A stretch of DNA of 64,000 nt from an uncultured Lachnospiraceae bacterium (lineage in GTDB: Bacteria > Bacillota > Clostridia > Lachnospirales > Lachnospiraceae), in assembly GCA_910579285.1 (NCBI GenBank), contig CAJTTT010000001.1, forward strand, positions 186,001 to 250,000, given 5' to 3'. Below, piece after piece: positions 51,333-59,572 of the stretch (positions are counted from its first letter, which is position 1; each line of letters starts with the position of its first letter). Made by a program: the position numbers and the translations under genes. Under the pieces are notes generated by a model that worked only from the letters and a program-made list of their open reading frames with translations, ran no database searches and was not told the origin of the DNA.

Positions 51333-52877
51333 ATGGCAGGCAGACCGAACTGGCTCAACACAGCAATTTTTTATGAAATTTATCCGCAGTCCTTTAATGA
51401 CACCAACGCTGACGGCATTGGTGATATACAGGGCATCATTGAAAAACTGGATTATATTAAGGAGCTTGGCTGTAATGCCCTCTGGCTGAATCCCTGCTTC
51501 CAGTCGCCGTTTTATGACGCGGGTTATGACGTGGAGGACTATTTTACGGTTGCGCCCCGCTACGGGACGAATGAGGATCTGGTGAGGCTCTTCAAGGAGG
51601 CGCACAAGAGGGATATGCATGTGCTTCTGGATCTTGTGCCGGGACACACTTCGGTGAATCACAAATGGTTCAGAGAGTCCATGAAGGCGGAGAGAAACGA
51701 CTATACGGACCGCTATGTATGGACGGACAGTACTTGGGAGGCGCCGGACGGGATGTGCGCGCTTAAAGGAATTTCGGAGCGTGTGGGCGCGTGCGGGGTC
51801 AATTTCTTCTCCCATCAGCCGGCCCTGAACTATGGCTATTACAAGCCAGACCCCGAGAAAAAATGGCAGCAGGCAATGGATGCGCCGGGGCCTCTGGCTA
51901 CGAGAGAGGCGATGAAAGAAGTGATGCGCTTCTGGCTTCAGGCTGGCTGTGACGGATTCCGCGTGGATATGGCGGGCTCTCTTGTGAAGAACGACGAGGA
52001 CAGCAAGGGGACGATCAAACTCTGGCAGGATATCAGGGCTTTCCTGGATCAGGAATTTCCTGCTGCGGTGATGGTTTCCGAGTGGGGCGAGCCGGATAAG
52101 TCTCTGGCAGGCGGTTTTCACATGGATTTCCTGCTGCATTTCGGGCCTTCCCATTACAACGACCTGTTCCGCTGTGAGGAACCCTGGTTTTCCAGAAGAG
52201 GGAAGGGAGAAATCGGTGCGTTCTGGGAGAAATACAAGGAGAGCTACGAGAAATCCTGCGGCGGCCTGATCTGTATTCCTTCCGGCAATCACGACATGGA
52301 CAGACTGGCAAGACGGCTTGACAAAGAGGAGATGAAGCTGGCTTTTGCGTTCCTTCTGACCATGCCCGGCGCGCCTTTCATCTATTACGGCGATGAGATC
52401 GGGATGCGGTATGTGGAAGACCTGCACTCGGTGGAGGGCGGCTATGAGCGGACGGGATCCCGTTCTCCCATGCAGTGGGACGCTTCCTTAAATGCCGGTT
52501 TTTCTGCGGCGAAGCCTGATATGCTCTATGTGGCGCAGGACAGCGCTTCGGACCGTCCTACCGTGGAGGCACAGATCGGGGATGCGGATTCCCTTTACAG
52601 TGAGGTGAAGCGTCTGATTGCATTCAGACAATCCCACGAGGCGCTTCGAAACGACGGGGAAATTGAATTTTTACGGGAAGACAATTACCCACTTGCATTT
52701 GTGCGCAAAACCGAAAACGAGAAACTGCTTGTGATCATCAACCCCTCAGATCGGAAACAGCCCTTAAGCGTTGACGTAAAACCCGGCGAAGCGCTCTACA
52801 CGATTGGGGGTAAGCTCGAAGGGGCTGAGGGAGGTTTTGCGGCTGCTCCCTGTTCAGCGGGAATTTACCGTATATAG
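51333..52877 (+). CDS. GH13 alpha-amylase family glycosidase
   Basis: A 514-residue alpha-glucan-active enzyme. It has the three catalytic residues: the nucleophile in GFRVDMAGSL, the acid in MVSEWGEPDKS and the third in IPSGNHDMDRL. The opening IFYEIYPQSFNDTNADGIGDIQGI is typical of alpha-glucosidase and oligo-glucosidase types. No signal peptide, so it is probably cytoplasmic. A later beta domain (about 440-514) ends it. Substrate cannot be fixed; alpha-1,4/1,6-glucosides or trehalose are possible. The ATG at 51333 has GGAGG upstream; a longer frame to 51216 lies in non-coding sequence with a GGGAAC/GTTCCC hairpin (51278-51294). Confidence 0.9.
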   Translation: MAGRPNWLNTAIFYEIYPQSFNDTNADGIGDIQGIIEKLDYIKELGCNALWLNPCFQSPFYDAGYDVEDYFTVAPRYGTNEDLVRLFKEAHKRDMHVLLDLVPGHTSVNHKWFRESMKAERNDYTDRYVWTDSTWEAPDGMCALKGISERVGACGVNFFSHQPALNYGYYKPDPEKKWQQAMDAPGPLATREAMKEVMRFWLQAGCDGFRVDMAGSLVKNDEDSKGTIKLWQDIRAFLDQEFPAAVMVSEWGEPDKSLAGGFHMDFLLHFGPSHYNDLFRCEEPWFSRRGKGEIGAFWEKYKESYEKSCGGLICIPSGNHDMDRLARRLDKEEMKLAFAFLLTMPGAPFIYYGDEIGMRYVEDLHSVEGGYERTGSRSPMQWDASLNAGFSAAKPDMLYVAQDSASDRPTVEAQIGDADSLYSEVKRLIAFRQSHEALRNDGEIEFLREDNYPLAFVRKTENEKLLVIINPSDRKQPLSVDVKPGEALYTIGGKLEGAEGGFAAAPCSAGIYRI

Positions 52878-53043
52878 GAAGCAGATAATGGGAAACTTAT
52901 GCTTCTTCATGGATTTGTTCTTGGCGCTGTGGTATAATTAGCGCAGTTTAGGCAGTCTTGACAGGCTGCCTTCCAAAAGATGCTCATTGATCGGTTTACC
53001 AGTGGACATGAGAGAACAGACCGTTAAAGGAGAAAAGGCATAG

Positions 53044-54381
53044 ATGGAACCTGTCTGGGAATTTTTTGAAAATATGAACGAACTGGTCTACGTTGCGGAC
53101 GTGGACACTTATGAATTTATCTATATGAATCAGAGGGCGCTCGCGATCTGCGGACTCACTTCCCTGGAACAGACAAGAGGAAAGAAGTGCTACGAGGTAT
53201 TGCAGAATGCCTCCGCGCCCTGCGAGATCTGCAATAACAGAGAGCTTTGTCCGGGTCAGTTTAAGGAGTGGCGCTATTACAATCCTGTCTACAACCGGCA
53301 TATGCTGGTGAAGGATACTGTCATAGAGAGGGACGGGAGACGGCTGCGCATAGAGATAGCCATTGATATCAGTGCGGAAACCAAGCACAATGAGGTCATC
53401 CGCGACTATCAGAACAGAGAGGCGCTGATCAATGAAGCGCTGCGGACCGCGATGCAGGCATCTGACCCGGATGTTTCTTTAAAGATCGCGATTGAGTATC
53501 TCGGCAAGGCGCTGGGCGGTGAGAGAGTCTATATTTTTGAGAAAAATGCGGCGGGCCATGATGACAATACCTACGAGTGGGTAGCAAACGGTGTGACCCC
53601 GCAGAAGGATAATCTGCAGAATCTTCCGCCGGAAGTCTGCGATGGGTGGTATCGCGTCTTTTCGGAAGACAAGTGTGTGGTAATTAAGGATATCGAAGAT
53701 ATCAGGACAAAGAATCCGCTTCAATATGAGATATTGAAACAGCAGGACATTTTTTCAGTCACGGTGGTGCCGCTGTATGAAGACAGCAGGGTGATTGGAT
53801 TTTACGGGGTGGATAATCCGCCGGCTGCGTCTCTGCAGTACATATCCGAATTGCTGCAGATCATGGGGCATTTCATTGAATCCCTGCTGAAAATGCGCAA
53901 CCTGGTCAGAAATCTGCAGCGGATGTCCTATCTGGACCAGCTGACCCAGATCGGAAACCGTTACGCTATGGAGGCGTATACGAAGAATATGTGCCCGGAG
54001 GAGAGCATGGGAATCGTTTACGGTGATATCACGGGCTTAAAGCGGGTGAACGATGCCGAAGGGCATGCGGCGGGGGATCGTCTGATCTGTTCTTCCTGTG
54101 CCTGCATGAAAGCGGCTTTTGGGGATGCTTACAAGCTGTTCCGTATCGGGGGCGACGAACTGCTGGCGATTTGTGTAGGCATCAGCGAGGCGGATTTTCA
54201 GGAGAGAGTCGGAAAACTGAAAGAAATTATGGCGGAGTCTTCCGTCAATATGGCAGTGGGCGCAGACTGGAAGAGCAGCAACACTGCCGGGATCGGCGCG
54301 GTGCTGGCGGCAGCGGAGGCGCGGATGTACGAGGATAAGGCGGATTATTACCGAAAGGCCGGTATTGACAGAAGAAGATAA
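53044..54381 (+). CDS. PAS-GAF-GGDEF diguanylate cyclase
   Basis: A 445-residue soluble signalling protein: a PAS domain (about 1-115) with a Cys-rich segment CYEVLQNASAPCEICNNREL, a GAF-like domain (about 135-285), and a GGDEF domain (about 295-445). The active-site motif is GGDEL instead of GGDEF, which is usually still active, and YGDITGLKRVNDAEGHAAGD carries the metal-binding Asp. No inhibitory RxxD site is obvious five residues before it. It would make cyclic di-GMP in response to a redox or ligand signal (inference). AAGGAG precedes the start. Confidence 0.88.
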   Translation: MEPVWEFFENMNELVYVADVDTYEFIYMNQRALAICGLTSLEQTRGKKCYEVLQNASAPCEICNNRELCPGQFKEWRYYNPVYNRHMLVKDTVIERDGRRLRIEIAIDISAETKHNEVIRDYQNREALINEALRTAMQASDPDVSLKIAIEYLGKALGGERVYIFEKNAAGHDDNTYEWVANGVTPQKDNLQNLPPEVCDGWYRVFSEDKCVVIKDIEDIRTKNPLQYEILKQQDIFSVTVVPLYEDSRVIGFYGVDNPPAASLQYISELLQIMGHFIESLLKMRNLVRNLQRMSYLDQLTQIGNRYAMEAYTKNMCPEESMGIVYGDITGLKRVNDAEGHAAGDRLICSSCACMKAAFGDAYKLFRIGGDELLAICVGISEADFQERVGKLKEIMAESSVNMAVGADWKSSNTAGIGAVLAAAEARMYEDKADYYRKAGIDRRR

Positions 54382-54430
54382 GCGTCCCACAAATATTGGG
54401 CACAACACAAGCGTGGCGAGGATGGCACAG

Positions 54431-55360
54431 ATGAACCGTATTTATACCGTAACCTTAAATCCGTCTCTGGATTATACCGTGTCAGTGGAAAATTTCAGAC
54501 TGGGCTGCACCAACCGCACAGAGACAGAGTGTCTGACCGTGGGCGGCAAAGGGATCAATGTGTCCACCGTGCTGCATCATCTGGGACTGGAGAGCACAGC
54601 CCTTGGCTTTGTGGCAGGATTTACCGGGCGGGAGGCGGCGGCGCAGCTTACGGCGCGGGGCATAGGGAACGGCCTGATCTTTTTGGATGAGGGGCTTACC
54701 CGGATCAATGTGAAACTGCAGTCGGTGGAGGGAACGGAGATCAACGGACAGGGGCCGGATATTGCAGCGGAGAAGTATGCGCTGTTGGAAGAGCGGCTCT
54801 CAGCGCTTGCCGCGGGCGATGTGCTGTTTTTGTCCGGGAGTATTCCTGCATCCCTGCCGGAAGATACTTACCTGCGCATGATGGGGAAACTGGCAGCCGG
54901 GGTTTTGACGGTGGTGGATGTATCTGGGGAAGGGCTTGTGAAGGCGCTGTCCATGCATCCGTTTCTGATCAAACCAAATCAGCACGAGCTTGGTGAAATT
55001 TTCGGCGTGACCCTCACGGACAGAGCGTCTGTCCTTCCCTACGCAGAAAAACTGCAGGAGATGGGAGCGCGCAATGTGCTTGTGTCTCTGGCGGGACAGG
55101 GCGCGGTGCTTCTGGCGGAGGACGGCAGTGTGTCTGAGTCCCCTGTACCTGAGGGAAAGCTGATAAACGGCGTTGGCGCGGGAGATTCAATGGCGGCAGG
55201 CTTTGTGGCCGGGTGGCTTGAAAAACAGGATTACAGTCACGCCTTTTATATGGGCATGGCGGCCGGGAGCGCGACTGCCTTTTCGGAGGGATTGGCTTCG
55301 GGCGCGCATATCCATGAACTTTATGACAGAATTGTGGCGGATCATACTGACAAAATATAA
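54431..55360 (+). CDS. PfkB-family hexose phosphate kinase (1-phosphofructokinase-like)
   Basis: A 309-residue ribokinase-fold kinase. It starts MNRIYTVTLNPSLDYTVSVE, has TVGGKGINVSTVLHHLGLES, and the C-terminal PfkB signature INGVGAGDSMAAGFVAGWL with the catalytic Asp. The closest named types are FruK and LacC, which phosphorylate fructose 1-phosphate or tagatose 6-phosphate. No fructose PTS gene is beside it. The start at 54431 is preferred over 54422 because of spacing from the GAGG at 54417; the frame begins inside the end of the GGDEF gene. Confidence 0.88.
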   Translation: MNRIYTVTLNPSLDYTVSVENFRLGCTNRTETECLTVGGKGINVSTVLHHLGLESTALGFVAGFTGREAAAQLTARGIGNGLIFLDEGLTRINVKLQSVEGTEINGQGPDIAAEKYALLEERLSALAAGDVLFLSGSIPASLPEDTYLRMMGKLAAGVLTVVDVSGEGLVKALSMHPFLIKPNQHELGEIFGVTLTDRASVLPYAEKLQEMGARNVLVSLAGQGAVLLAEDGSVSESPVPEGKLINGVGAGDSMAAGFVAGWLEKQDYSHAFYMGMAAGSATAFSEGLASGAHIHELYDRIVADHTDKI

Positions 55361-55670
55361 GAAAAGGGAAAACGGCTGCGCTTCACTGGCAGTGATGCGG
55401 CTCTGTTCCGGCTTTGACATGGCTATGTCTGGAAAGACTTGTTGTGACAGGGCCGGATTTTTGTCTGTGTGGGACGCTGGCAGAGGTTTGGGATAAAAGA
55501 AGACGGTCGTTACACGGAAACCGCCGTTTATGACAGAAAAAGAAGTCCGCCAAACCTCAAGCCGATATATATTACATCAGCAGGAAATCAGGCGCGAACG
55601 AAGGGAGCATTTGATTTCACCTGATATGAAAACGTAAAAATCGGAGAGCGCGGAGGGAAGGGGCATAGAC

Positions 55671-56396
55671 ATGTTGTGGATCGCAGTGTGCGATGACGAA
55701 GTCATAGAGTGCAGCAAAATAGCGGGAAAAATCAGAAAAATTTTAGAGGAAATGAATGTTTCCTGCACGATCCGGCAGTTTTACAGCGGACGTGAATTAT
55801 TGCGGTCTTTGGAAACGTTCGATCTTATTTTTCTGGATATTATCATGGGCGGCCTGGATGGCATGAGGACAGCACAGATGGTCAGGGAGAAGGCCTTTGA
55901 CAAACTGCTTGTTTTTATATCCGCCAGCCGGGATTATGTGTTTGATGCCTACGATGTGGAGGCGTTTCAGTATCTGCTAAAACCGATCGAGGATAAAAAG
56001 CTCAAAAAGGTGCTGCAGAAAGCCATCCAGAAAACGGAGCGGCAGTCAGCGGCATTTATCATTGTGAGCGTGGAACGGCAGAAGAGAAAATTTTTTTTGG
56101 ATGAAATTTATTATTTTGAAATCCGGGGGCGGATGATCGACGTCCACGGGACAGGCGGCGTGTTCAGCTATTATGGGCAGATCGGGCTTCTGGAGTCAGA
56201 ACTGGAGGGAAAGGGATTTTTCCGCTGTCACAAAAGTTATCTTGTCAATTTAAAATATGTGGACATATATAACAGGCAGGAACTTGTTCTCGACAATGGA
56301 GAGCGGATCGCTATTGCGAAGAGGCGGTATCAAATGTTTTGCGGGGAAGTATTAAAATACATGCGTAATATGGGGGGAATGTGTGATGCGGATTAA
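55671..56396 (+). CDS. LytTR-family response regulator
   Basis: A 241-residue regulator. Receiver domain (about 1-125): phospho-acceptor Asp56 in LIFLDIIMGGLDGMRTA, with an acidic pair near the start (VCDDEVIE). LytTR DNA-binding domain (about 135-240): KFFLDEIYYFEIRGRMIDVH and FFRCHKSYLVNLKYVDIYNR. It overlaps the kinase gene by 11 bases, so the two form one two-component pair, like AgrA/AgrC. The 310-base gap before it holds no gene or promoter I can support; GGAGGGAAGG precedes the start. Confidence 0.92.
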   Translation: MLWIAVCDDEVIECSKIAGKIRKILEEMNVSCTIRQFYSGRELLRSLETFDLIFLDIIMGGLDGMRTAQMVREKAFDKLLVFISASRDYVFDAYDVEAFQYLLKPIEDKKLKKVLQKAIQKTERQSAAFIIVSVERQKRKFFLDEIYYFEIRGRMIDVHGTGGVFSYYGQIGLLESELEGKGFFRCHKSYLVNLKYVDIYNRQELVLDNGERIAIAKRRYQMFCGEVLKYMRNMGGMCDAD

Positions 56397-57549
56397 TGGA
56401 CGGGCAGAACAGGCGGTGCGGGCAGCCTCCATGCTGGTGACGGTGATTACGCTGGTATCGCTGGCTGATATTTTTACAGATTCCCTGTTTTCCTGCCTGC
56501 TGTTGGTTTGGAAGCACACGGTGGGACATATTGACGTTCCCTTTTTTACGGAGGAGGAGAGTGTGTTGAGCGCCCAGATCAGCTTTGCCATAGCGGTCGT
56601 TTCGGTATATGTGATGAGAAAGCGGATCAAGACTGTCTTTCGGGGGAAACCCTGGCGGTGGTATGCGGTATTGACGTTTCCTCTGCTTGTGGTGGAGGCG
56701 GTGATTTTTATGGCAAACTGGGGAGCGAGCCACGGTATTCTTTTTAGAAGCGGCGGTAACATGGGGCTGTATTATGATCAGATTTTCAGCTATGTCGGTT
56801 GGGGCATCCTATCGGCTTTATCCATGTTTGGGGCGGGGGTATATGTGTTCGGCATGGACCGCATCTATCTGGAACAGAAAAAGGCAGCGCAGTATCAGTC
56901 GCAGGCGGCGGTTTATCAAATGATGGAGCAGCAGTACAGTCAGGCGGAGCGGCTGCGGCATGATTTGAAAAATCATGTGCTTGCACTTCGCGGCCTGTGG
57001 GAGGAGCGTGCGTGGGATAAACTGGGAGATTACCTGAAACGGATGGAGGACAGTGCACAGTTTGGAGCAAATGAGGAAGCCACAGGAAATCGTGCTGTAG
57101 ATGCGCTTTTGTTTCAAAAAAGGAAAATGGCGGAGGATAGACAGATTGTCTGGGAGTGCGATGTGCAGATACCGAAGCAGTGCTGTATCAGCGAGTTTGA
57201 CCTATGTGTCCTCTTTGGCAATATTCTGGACAATGCGGTGGAAGCCTGTATGAGACTACAGCAGGGAGAGCGGGAGGCGGGGCGGCCCTTTATCAACGTA
57301 GAGGCCCGAACTGTCAAAAAATGCTTTCTGCTGGAGGTTAGAAACAGTATGTGTGACGCCGAAAAACAGGGGAACAGATTTGTGGAAAAGGAAAATCCAC
57401 AGGGGCATGGAATCGGTCTGCTGAATGTGGGAGACGTGGTGCGCGGGTACGACGGCGTTATGAACACGGAAATACAGAATGGCGTGTTTGATATTTCTGT
57501 GCTTTTGCCGATCGGGGTGTCCACATATGACATGGAACGGGTTGTTTGA
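56386..57549 (+). CDS. GHKL sensor histidine kinase (AgrC-like)
   Basis: A 387-residue kinase. N-terminal membrane region with about five hydrophobic segments (to about 165), then a histidine region with RLRHDLKNHVLALRGL (His192), and a C-terminal HATPase domain with LFGNILDNAVEACMRL, VEVRNSM-like LLEVRNSM and GHGIGLLNVGDVV. It pairs with the response regulator upstream. The signal is unknown. No AgrB processing gene is present nearby. Confidence 0.9.
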   Translation: MRINGRAEQAVRAASMLVTVITLVSLADIFTDSLFSCLLLVWKHTVGHIDVPFFTEEESVLSAQISFAIAVVSVYVMRKRIKTVFRGKPWRWYAVLTFPLLVVEAVIFMANWGASHGILFRSGGNMGLYYDQIFSYVGWGILSALSMFGAGVYVFGMDRIYLEQKKAAQYQSQAAVYQMMEQQYSQAERLRHDLKNHVLALRGLWEERAWDKLGDYLKRMEDSAQFGANEEATGNRAVDALLFQKRKMAEDRQIVWECDVQIPKQCCISEFDLCVLFGNILDNAVEACMRLQQGEREAGRPFINVEARTVKKCFLLEVRNSMCDAEKQGNRFVEKENPQGHGIGLLNVGDVVRGYDGVMNTEIQNGVFDISVLLPIGVSTYDMERVV

Positions 57550-57670
57550 GACAGGATGCTAAGGAGCTGCCAAATCCTTGCCGAAACAGGGGACAGAAGG
57601 ATCGTCAGGAGGGCAGCCGCAGATTAAAATCTGCGCCGCCAGAGCACTGTCAGAAAAGGAGGGGCATACG

Positions 57671-58204
57671 ATGCACACAAAGACAATGGAGGGACTGATT
57701 GGGGCCAGAACGAATATGGAGATGCTCAACACGCCGCTTCGCGTGTATAAGGAAGCGAGGCTTAAGAATGATACCGCAATGATGGAGCGGGCTATGGGAT
57801 ATATGGGAGATTTTCACGAAGACGCGTATGAGTACAAGAAAGAAGCCGATGAGGGCATGAAGCAGGACGCGGAGGAAACCCGGAAGATTGCGGAAAAGCA
57901 GCGCGAGGAGATGATCCAGAACCGCAGGGAGGAGCGCGAGGAGCAGCAGAAGAAGCTGGAGGAGGAGCGGAAAGAAAACAAGGGCGATCAGCCCGTGGAT
58001 ACCGTGGAAATCAGCGAGGACGGTAAGGTTTTGCTGAAAGAAAATACCCAGACTGCCGAAGCGGGGCCGGAGACGGATGGTGTGGATCTGGATGCCGGTG
58101 CACAGGCGAGACCGAAGGCGGATCTGGAACCTGTGTTTTATTCAAGCGCGGGGGAAGTGAAGCCGACGGAGGATGCGGGGATGAAAGTGTCGACATCGGT
58201 GTAA
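57671..58204 (+). CDS. Coiled-coil protein of unknown function, 177 residues
   Basis: Starts MHTKTMEGLIGARTNMEMLN. A long, highly charged helix (about 40-125, rich in E, K, R, Q) is followed by a less structured acidic tail. No signal peptide or membrane segment. The ATG at 57671 follows AAGGAGG. It lies 121 bases after the histidine kinase and before the 33-residue ORF. I do not recognise a named family. Confidence 0.78.
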   Translation: MHTKTMEGLIGARTNMEMLNTPLRVYKEARLKNDTAMMERAMGYMGDFHEDAYEYKKEADEGMKQDAEETRKIAEKQREEMIQNRREEREEQQKKLEEERKENKGDQPVDTVEISEDGKVLLKENTQTAEAGPETDGVDLDAGAQARPKADLEPVFYSSAGEVKPTEDAGMKVSTSV

Positions 58205-58331
58205 AAAAGGCATAAGATTCCAATTATTATATCTTGAGTCCCAAATATAGGACTTCATAAATGTTATCCTCTTTTCAGAACACAAGTTCGCTATGGAAAT
58301 CGGCGAACCGGGAACGGAAGGAGGAGACAGG

Positions 58332-58433
58332 ATGAAGGGATATGCGGTAGAGAGCGGTTATATGGGATTTGTGAACGGGACATACATGTTATTTGCCAGT
58401 GAAACCGATTATGCGGATTATATGGCGGAATAG
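58332..58433 (+). CDS. Small protein of 33 residues, missed by length filters
   Basis: Encodes MKGYAVESGYMGFVNGTYML and then FASETDYADYMAE. The start is preceded by AAGGAGGAGACAGG, a very good ribosome binding site. The sequence is not low-complexity: aromatic-rich repeats (YMGF, YMLF, DYADYM) look like a compact designed fold. No signal peptide. It follows the LytTR/GHKL pair and the coiled-coil gene, and a possible terminator comes after. It may be a small regulatory protein; its role is unknown. Confidence 0.6.
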   Translation: MKGYAVESGYMGFVNGTYMLFASETDYADYMAE

Positions 58434-58495
58434 TGGGCATAGTTTATGAAGATGGGATAAACAGCCGCGATTCCGCTCATTTTTTGGTTGATAGA

Positions 58496-58550
58496 ACGGG
58501 GGGAATACAGTACAATACAAGAGTATGCATGGATTCAGCCCCGTTTTTTT
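58496..58550 (+). terminator. Possible terminator after the 33-residue ORF
   Basis: ACGGGG (58496-58501) can pair with CCCCGT (58539-58544), and seven T follow. The loop is long. TTGATA (58488-58493) and TACAAT (58511-58516) with 17-base spacing also look like a promoter in the same place, so the hairpin may not be fully transcribed. The rest of the gap to 58760 holds ATACATATGTAT (a palindrome near 58653) and no gene. Confidence 0.4.
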
Positions 58551-58760
58551 AGAAAGGGATAAGGGCGGTGGCCGCGGCGGGTGTGTCTGACGGACAGGTG
58601 CAGACATTGCCGGCTGCATGACATGGCCCGAAAACATATTTGCGGAAGTTCATACATATGTATAAATAGTGCGCTGATGCAATTTTTCAACATTCATGGC
58701 GGCAGACTGTCTGCAAACGGCAGTTTGGAATGATGCCGCATTGGCTGTGTGGGAGAGGTT

Positions 58761-59525
58761 ATGGTCAGAAAAATAGATGATATTTCTGTGAACTATATAG
58801 ATGAGGGTGAGGGCGAAATCATACTTCTGCTGCATGGCTGGGGCGCAAATATTACCCTTTACCGCAGTGTGATTGATACGCTGAAGCAGGGAAGACGGGT
58901 GATTGCCCTTGATATGCCGGGATTTGGAAAGACGCCCGAACCGCCTGTGCCCTGGTGCGTAGATGATTATGTGGATTTTGTGTTGAAATTTATCGCTTCT
59001 TTTCCGATAGAGAGACTGAGCGTGGTGGTGCACTCGTTTGGCGGCCGGGTGTTTTTTAAAATGAATGCAAGGAAAAACCTGCCCTTTACCGTGGAGCGCG
59101 CAGTGCTGATTGACAGTGCCGGTATTCTGCCGAAGAAGAGTCTGGGGCAGAAGGTGAGCCTCCGATGCTACAAGATCGGCAGGGCTTTTATGAGCACGAA
59201 GGTGATGCACTTTCTCTACCCGGACGCGGTGGAGGAGATGCGGCGCAGACGCGGCTCCTCCGACTATAACAATGCGACGCCCCTCATGCGGGCCACGCTT
59301 GTGAAGGTGGTCAACGAGGATCTGGAGCCGCTGATTTCTCTTGTGAAGTGCCCGACGCTTCTGATCTGGGGCGATTTGGACACGGCTACGCCGATAGGGG
59401 ATGCGAGGCGGATGGAACAGCTGATTGCGGATGCGGGACTGGTTGTGTGCGAGGGGGCCGGACATTTTTCCTACGCGGAACAGCCTGCGAAGGTGAACGG
59501 GGCGCTTCGGGCCTTTTTCGGTTAA
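58761..59525 (+). CDS. Alpha/beta-fold hydrolase
   Basis: A 254-residue hydrolase with the oxyanion motif LLLHGWGANITLYRSV, a nucleophile elbow VVVHSFGGRVFFK (Ser in SFGG), the acid Asp in LIWGDLDTATP, and the terminal His in EGAGHFSYAEQP. No signal peptide. GGGAGAGG precedes the ATG at 58761; a GTG at 58749 is also possible. It is followed closely by the MurF-like gene and ddl, so a cell-wall or lipid precursor role is inferred. The substrate is unknown. Confidence 0.85.
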   Translation: MVRKIDDISVNYIDEGEGEIILLLHGWGANITLYRSVIDTLKQGRRVIALDMPGFGKTPEPPVPWCVDDYVDFVLKFIASFPIERLSVVVHSFGGRVFFKMNARKNLPFTVERAVLIDSAGILPKKSLGQKVSLRCYKIGRAFMSTKVMHFLYPDAVEEMRRRRGSSDYNNATPLMRATLVKVVNEDLEPLISLVKCPTLLIWGDLDTATPIGDARRMEQLIADAGLVVCEGAGHFSYAEQPAKVNGALRAFFG

Positions 59526-59572
59526 GTGGATGGTCGATTTTTGTACGAAACGGAGAGGAATGACAGGCAGAA

